Origin: Tyzzerella sp. UBA1042
GTDB lineage: Bacteria; Bacillota; Clostridia; Lachnospirales; Anaerotignaceae
DNA length: 41,516 nt
Direction of reading: 5' to 3'
Assembly: GCA_002316675.1 (NCBI GenBank)
Contig: DCDZ01000004.1
Span: 1-41,516 of the forward strand
Made by a program: the position numbers and the translations under genes. Shown here piece by piece: positions 39,102 through 41,516 of the stretch. Below the pieces are notes generated by a model. It was not told the DNA's origin. It worked only from the letters and a program-made list of their open reading frames with translations, and did not search any database. Positions within the stretch are counted from its first letter, which is position 1. The number at the start of each line of letters is the position of its first letter.

Positions 39102-40043
39102 ATGAAGAATTATGTAATCAAACGAATTTTAGCGGCGATTCCGCTTTTGCTTTGCATTTCTTTTGTATGCTTTGTTTTTATCAATTTAATCCCCTCTGAC
39201 CCTGCGGAGGTGGCTTTGCGTGTGCGCCAGGTTCCCGTGATTACGGAGGCGGCCATTGCCGAGGTGCGGGCAGAGCTAGGCTTGGATAAGCCTTATTTGG
39301 TGCGCTATGTAAATTGGCTGATAGATTGCCTGCAATTGGATTTTGGCGTCAGCTATACGAACCCTTCCCGTACTGTGGCAGGGGAATTGGTGCGTTGCTT
39401 GCCGGCTACGCTGATGCTGGCAGGAACCTCCTTGGTAATGGTGATTCTGCTGAGCCTTCCCATCGGTTTTTTCTGCGCAGTTTATAAGGACAGCTGGTTT
39501 GACCGACTGACCAGAGGGATTATTTTCATGACCACAGCCATGCCTGCTTATTGGGTGGGGCTGCTGCTCATGTGGTTTGTATCCATTCAGCTGGATTTAC
39601 TGCCAACCAGCGGCAATGGCACTTGGAAGCATTTGATTTTGCCGGCGTTTACAGTATCGCTTACTTATATTTCTACATACATTCGTCTTATCCGCAACAA
39701 TATGCTGGAAAATATGAAGGAGGACTATGTGCTTTATGCCAATGTGCGGGGATTGCCCCAAAAAACCATTTTGACCAAGCATATTCTGAAAAACTCCATG
39801 CATACCTGTATTGTTGCCATCGGTATGAGTATACCCCAGTTGATTTCAGGCACCATTGTTGTTGAAAATGTGTTTGCATGGCCGGGGCTTGGCACATTGT
39901 GCATCACTTCTATTTTCAACCGGGATTACCCTGTGATTCAGGCCTATGTGCTTTTGATTGGTGTGCTATTTGTTGTCTTTAATCTTCTTTTTGATATTTT
40001 GCAGACACTGGCGGATCCTCGTCTTAGAAATGAGGTGGTTTGA
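39102..40043 (+). CDS. nikB: Nickel-type ABC transporter permease
   Basis: A 313-residue membrane protein of the DppB/OppB/NikB family with about six membrane helices; the first is at residues 9-31 (AIPLLLCISFVCFVFINLIP). The conserved loop that docks to the ATPase reads NVRGLPQKTILTKHILKNS near residue 210, and VVENVFAWPGLG is the C-terminal signature. ATG 39102 has AAGGAG 7 bp upstream; an upstream extension would run into the intergenic hairpin. Confidence 0.9.
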   Translation: MKNYVIKRILAAIPLLLCISFVCFVFINLIPSDPAEVALRVRQVPVITEAAIAEVRAELGLDKPYLVRYVNWLIDCLQLDFGVSYTNPSRTVAGELVRCLPATLMLAGTSLVMVILLSLPIGFFCAVYKDSWFDRLTRGIIFMTTAMPAYWVGLLLMWFVSIQLDLLPTSGNGTWKHLILPAFTVSLTYISTYIRLIRNNMLENMKEDYVLYANVRGLPQKTILTKHILKNSMHTCIVAIGMSIPQLISGTIVVENVFAWPGLGTLCITSIFNRDYPVIQAYVLLIGVLFVVFNLLFDILQTLADPRLRNEVV

Positions 40044-40868
40044 TTGCTGAAAAAATTTCTAAAGAATAAGGTGGCAATGCTAACCACAATTTTAATTGTT
40101 TTTGTGGCTTTTGTGGGAATTTTTGCACCTATTCTTGCACCCAATGATCCCTATAAAACTGATATTTTAAACAAATTTTCAACCTTTAGCCTAAGCTATC
40201 CCTTGGGGACGGATCATTTGGGACGCTGCGTGTTTTCCAGAATGCTCTATGGCATCCGCCCCACACTGGGGCTTGCGGCCTTGACTATGCTGGGCACCAT
40301 TGGTCTTGGTGCGCTGATGGGCCTGCTTGCGGGATATTTCCGTGGGTGGATTGATGAAATTATTATGCGTGTGGTTGATGTGATGCTGTCCTTTCCAAGC
40401 CAGATTATGGTGTTTGCCGTTGTGGCCCTTTTGGGCATTAATGTGCAAAATGTCATTCTGGCGAATGTGTTTGTAAAGTGGGCATGGTATGCTCGTATGA
40501 TTAGGACGGGTGTTTTGAAATATAGAGACCGTAACTTTGTATTATTTTCACGCTGTATCGGCAACCGGGAAAGCTTCATTTTGGGCAGGCATCTGCTGCC
40601 CAGTATTGCATCGGAAATGGCGGTTTTGGCCTCCTTGGATATTGGCTGGGCAATCATTAATATTTCCACATTATCCTTCCTAGGTTTGGGTGTGCAGGCC
40701 CCCATTCCAGAATGGGGGGCAATGCTGAATGAAGCAAAAAATGTGCTTACCACCAATCCGGTGCAGATGCTGGCTCCGGGCATTGCCATTGTGGTTGTGG
40801 TTTCGGCCTTTCATTTGCTTGGGGATGCATTGCGGGATATTCTTGACCCGAAGGAGGCGAACCTATGA
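40044..40868 (+). CDS. nikC: Nickel-type ABC transporter permease
   Basis: A 274-residue permease of the DppC/NikC family. The opening helix is near residues 11-32 (AMLTTILIVFVAFVGIFAPIL), then the family motif DHLGRCVFSRMLYGIRPTLG, and at the end ISTLSFLGLGVQAPIPEWGAML. TTG 40044 immediately follows the nikB stop, with GAGGTGG as ribosome site. The last four bases overlap the ATPase gene (ATGA). Confidence 0.9.
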   Translation: MLKKFLKNKVAMLTTILIVFVAFVGIFAPILAPNDPYKTDILNKFSTFSLSYPLGTDHLGRCVFSRMLYGIRPTLGLAALTMLGTIGLGALMGLLAGYFRGWIDEIIMRVVDVMLSFPSQIMVFAVVALLGINVQNVILANVFVKWAWYARMIRTGVLKYRDRNFVLFSRCIGNRESFILGRHLLPSIASEMAVLASLDIGWAIINISTLSFLGLGVQAPIPEWGAMLNEAKNVLTTNPVQMLAPGIAIVVVVSAFHLLGDALRDILDPKEANL

Positions 40869-41516
40869 GTACTGTTTTGGAGGTATCAAAGCTTTCTGTT
40901 ACCCTGGAAAAAGGAAAGTATGAAAAAAATATATTGGATAACATTGATTTTTCTGTTCACCAAGGGAAATGCTTGGGCATTTTGGGAGAGAGCGGAAGCG
41001 GAAAGAGCATGACTGCAAAAGCCATTCTTGGGCTATTGCCCCGGGAATTTGTGGTTTCCGGTAAGGCCATGTATCAAGGAAAAGATTTACTGGGGCAGAG
41101 CAAGGAGACATTGCGACAGATGCGTGGAAAAGAAATCACCATGGTTTTGCAAAATCCCATGACCTGTTTTGATCCCCTGTATCGGGTGGGGTATCAGTTG
41201 GCAGAAACAATGCGTGTGCATACGGATTGGAGCAAGGAAGAAATCCGTAGCCGTTTGGTACAAATTTTGCAAGATATGAAAATTCGAGACGGCGGAGAGG
41301 TTTTGGAAAAATACCCCCATCAGCTTTCCGGCGGTATGCTGCAGCGCATTATGATTGGGCTGGCCATGGCCTTAAAGCCCACCTTGCTCATTGCCGATGA
41401 ACCCACAACGGCCATTGATGCTATTATCCAATACAGTGTGATACAGGAGTTTCAAAGGATTAAAGAGGAACATGGTACTGCCATGATTTTTATTTCCCAT
41501 ATCCGCCACCTTGCCT
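40865..41516 (+). CDS. nikD: Nickel-type ABC transporter ATP-binding protein (5' part, cut by window end)
   Basis: The first 217 codons of an ABC ATPase of the Dpp/Opp/Nik type; the reading frame stays open to the window edge. The motifs appear in order: Walker A GESGSGKS, Q-loop LQNPMTCFDP, signature LSGGMLQR, Walker B LLIADEPTT and the H-loop ISH. The signature has M where Q is usual. AAGGAGG lies before ATG 40865, and the start overlaps the nikC stop, so the genes are coupled. A second ATPase (nikE) would be expected beyond the window. Confidence 0.9.
   Translation, partial: MSTVLEVSKLSVTLEKGKYEKNILDNIDFSVHQGKCLGILGESGSGKSMTAKAILGLLPREFVVSGKAMYQGKDLLGQSKETLRQMRGKEITMVLQNPMTCFDPLYRVGYQLAETMRVHTDWSKEEIRSRLVQILQDMKIRDGGEVLEKYPHQLSGGMLQRIMIGLAMALKPTLLIADEPTTAIDAIIQYSVIQEFQRIKEEHGTAMIFISHIRHLA

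Overview
The window is a piece of chromosome from a low-to-moderate GC, Gram-positive, endospore-forming anaerobe of the class Clostridia. Evidence for this is the spore protease gene gpr, a SpoIID/LytB lipoprotein, FabK as the enoyl-ACP reductase, strong AGGAGG-type ribosome binding sites, TTGACA/TATAAT promoters, and tRNA genes without encoded CCA. A Lachnospirales/Anaerotignum-like host is my best guess, but the genus is an inference.

Layout. 1-1690 is the AT-rich late end of a prophage: the XkdX tail end, a tail endopeptidase-like protein and an XhlA-type membrane protein. It is followed by a frameshifted 3' remnant of a glyceraldehyde-3-phosphate dehydrogenase gene. 2.3-4.2 kb holds a solo MetE-like methyltransferase gene and a tRNA-Pro with the rare bacterial anticodon AGG. 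4.2-6.5 kb, minus strand, is a large SLH/SpoIID lipoprotein gene. 6.9-10.4 kb is the ilvB-ilvN-ilvC operon, preceded by a 45-codon leader peptide rich in Ile, Leu and Val and by a strong intrinsic terminator, which together look like ribosome-mediated attenuation. 10.7-16.1 kb holds a cytidylate-kinase-like gene, aspS, tRNA-Pro(CGG), a hypothetical gene, a solo B3/B4 editing-domain protein and an ECF sigma/anti-sigma pair.

16.1-25.5 kb begins with a structured RNA of about 190 nt whose fold resembles 6S RNA. It is followed by a complete type II fatty acid synthesis operon: fabH-acpP-fabK-fabD-fabG-fabF-accB-fabZ-accC-accDA. The two carboxyltransferase subunits of acetyl-CoA carboxylase are fused into one protein. 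Together these genes make malonyl-CoA, load it onto ACP and run the whole elongation cycle.

25.7-34.7 kb is housekeeping and spore-related: an orphan phage-type holin, gpr, rpsT, tRNA-Leu(CAA), a cyclophilin, a metallophosphoesterase, a Y-family polymerase, a Nudix hydrolase with a small unknown partner, an ABM monooxygenase, a DUF402 protein, radC, a PspC protein and trpS. 34.8-36.2 kb is an HtrA-like protease gene. 36.4-41.5 kb is a LysR regulator followed by a nikABCD-type nickel (or metallophore) ABC importer that runs off the window. The promoters of lysR and nikA carry the same inverted repeat, GTTAG-N6-CTAAC, which fits a LysR T-N11-A box and ties the regulator to the transporter.

The most interesting points are the candidate 6S RNA, the ilv leader-peptide attenuator, the shared lysR/nik operator, tRNA-Pro(AGG), the AccD-AccA fusion and the orphan holin. 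I found no CRISPR array, insertion sequence or obvious defence island.
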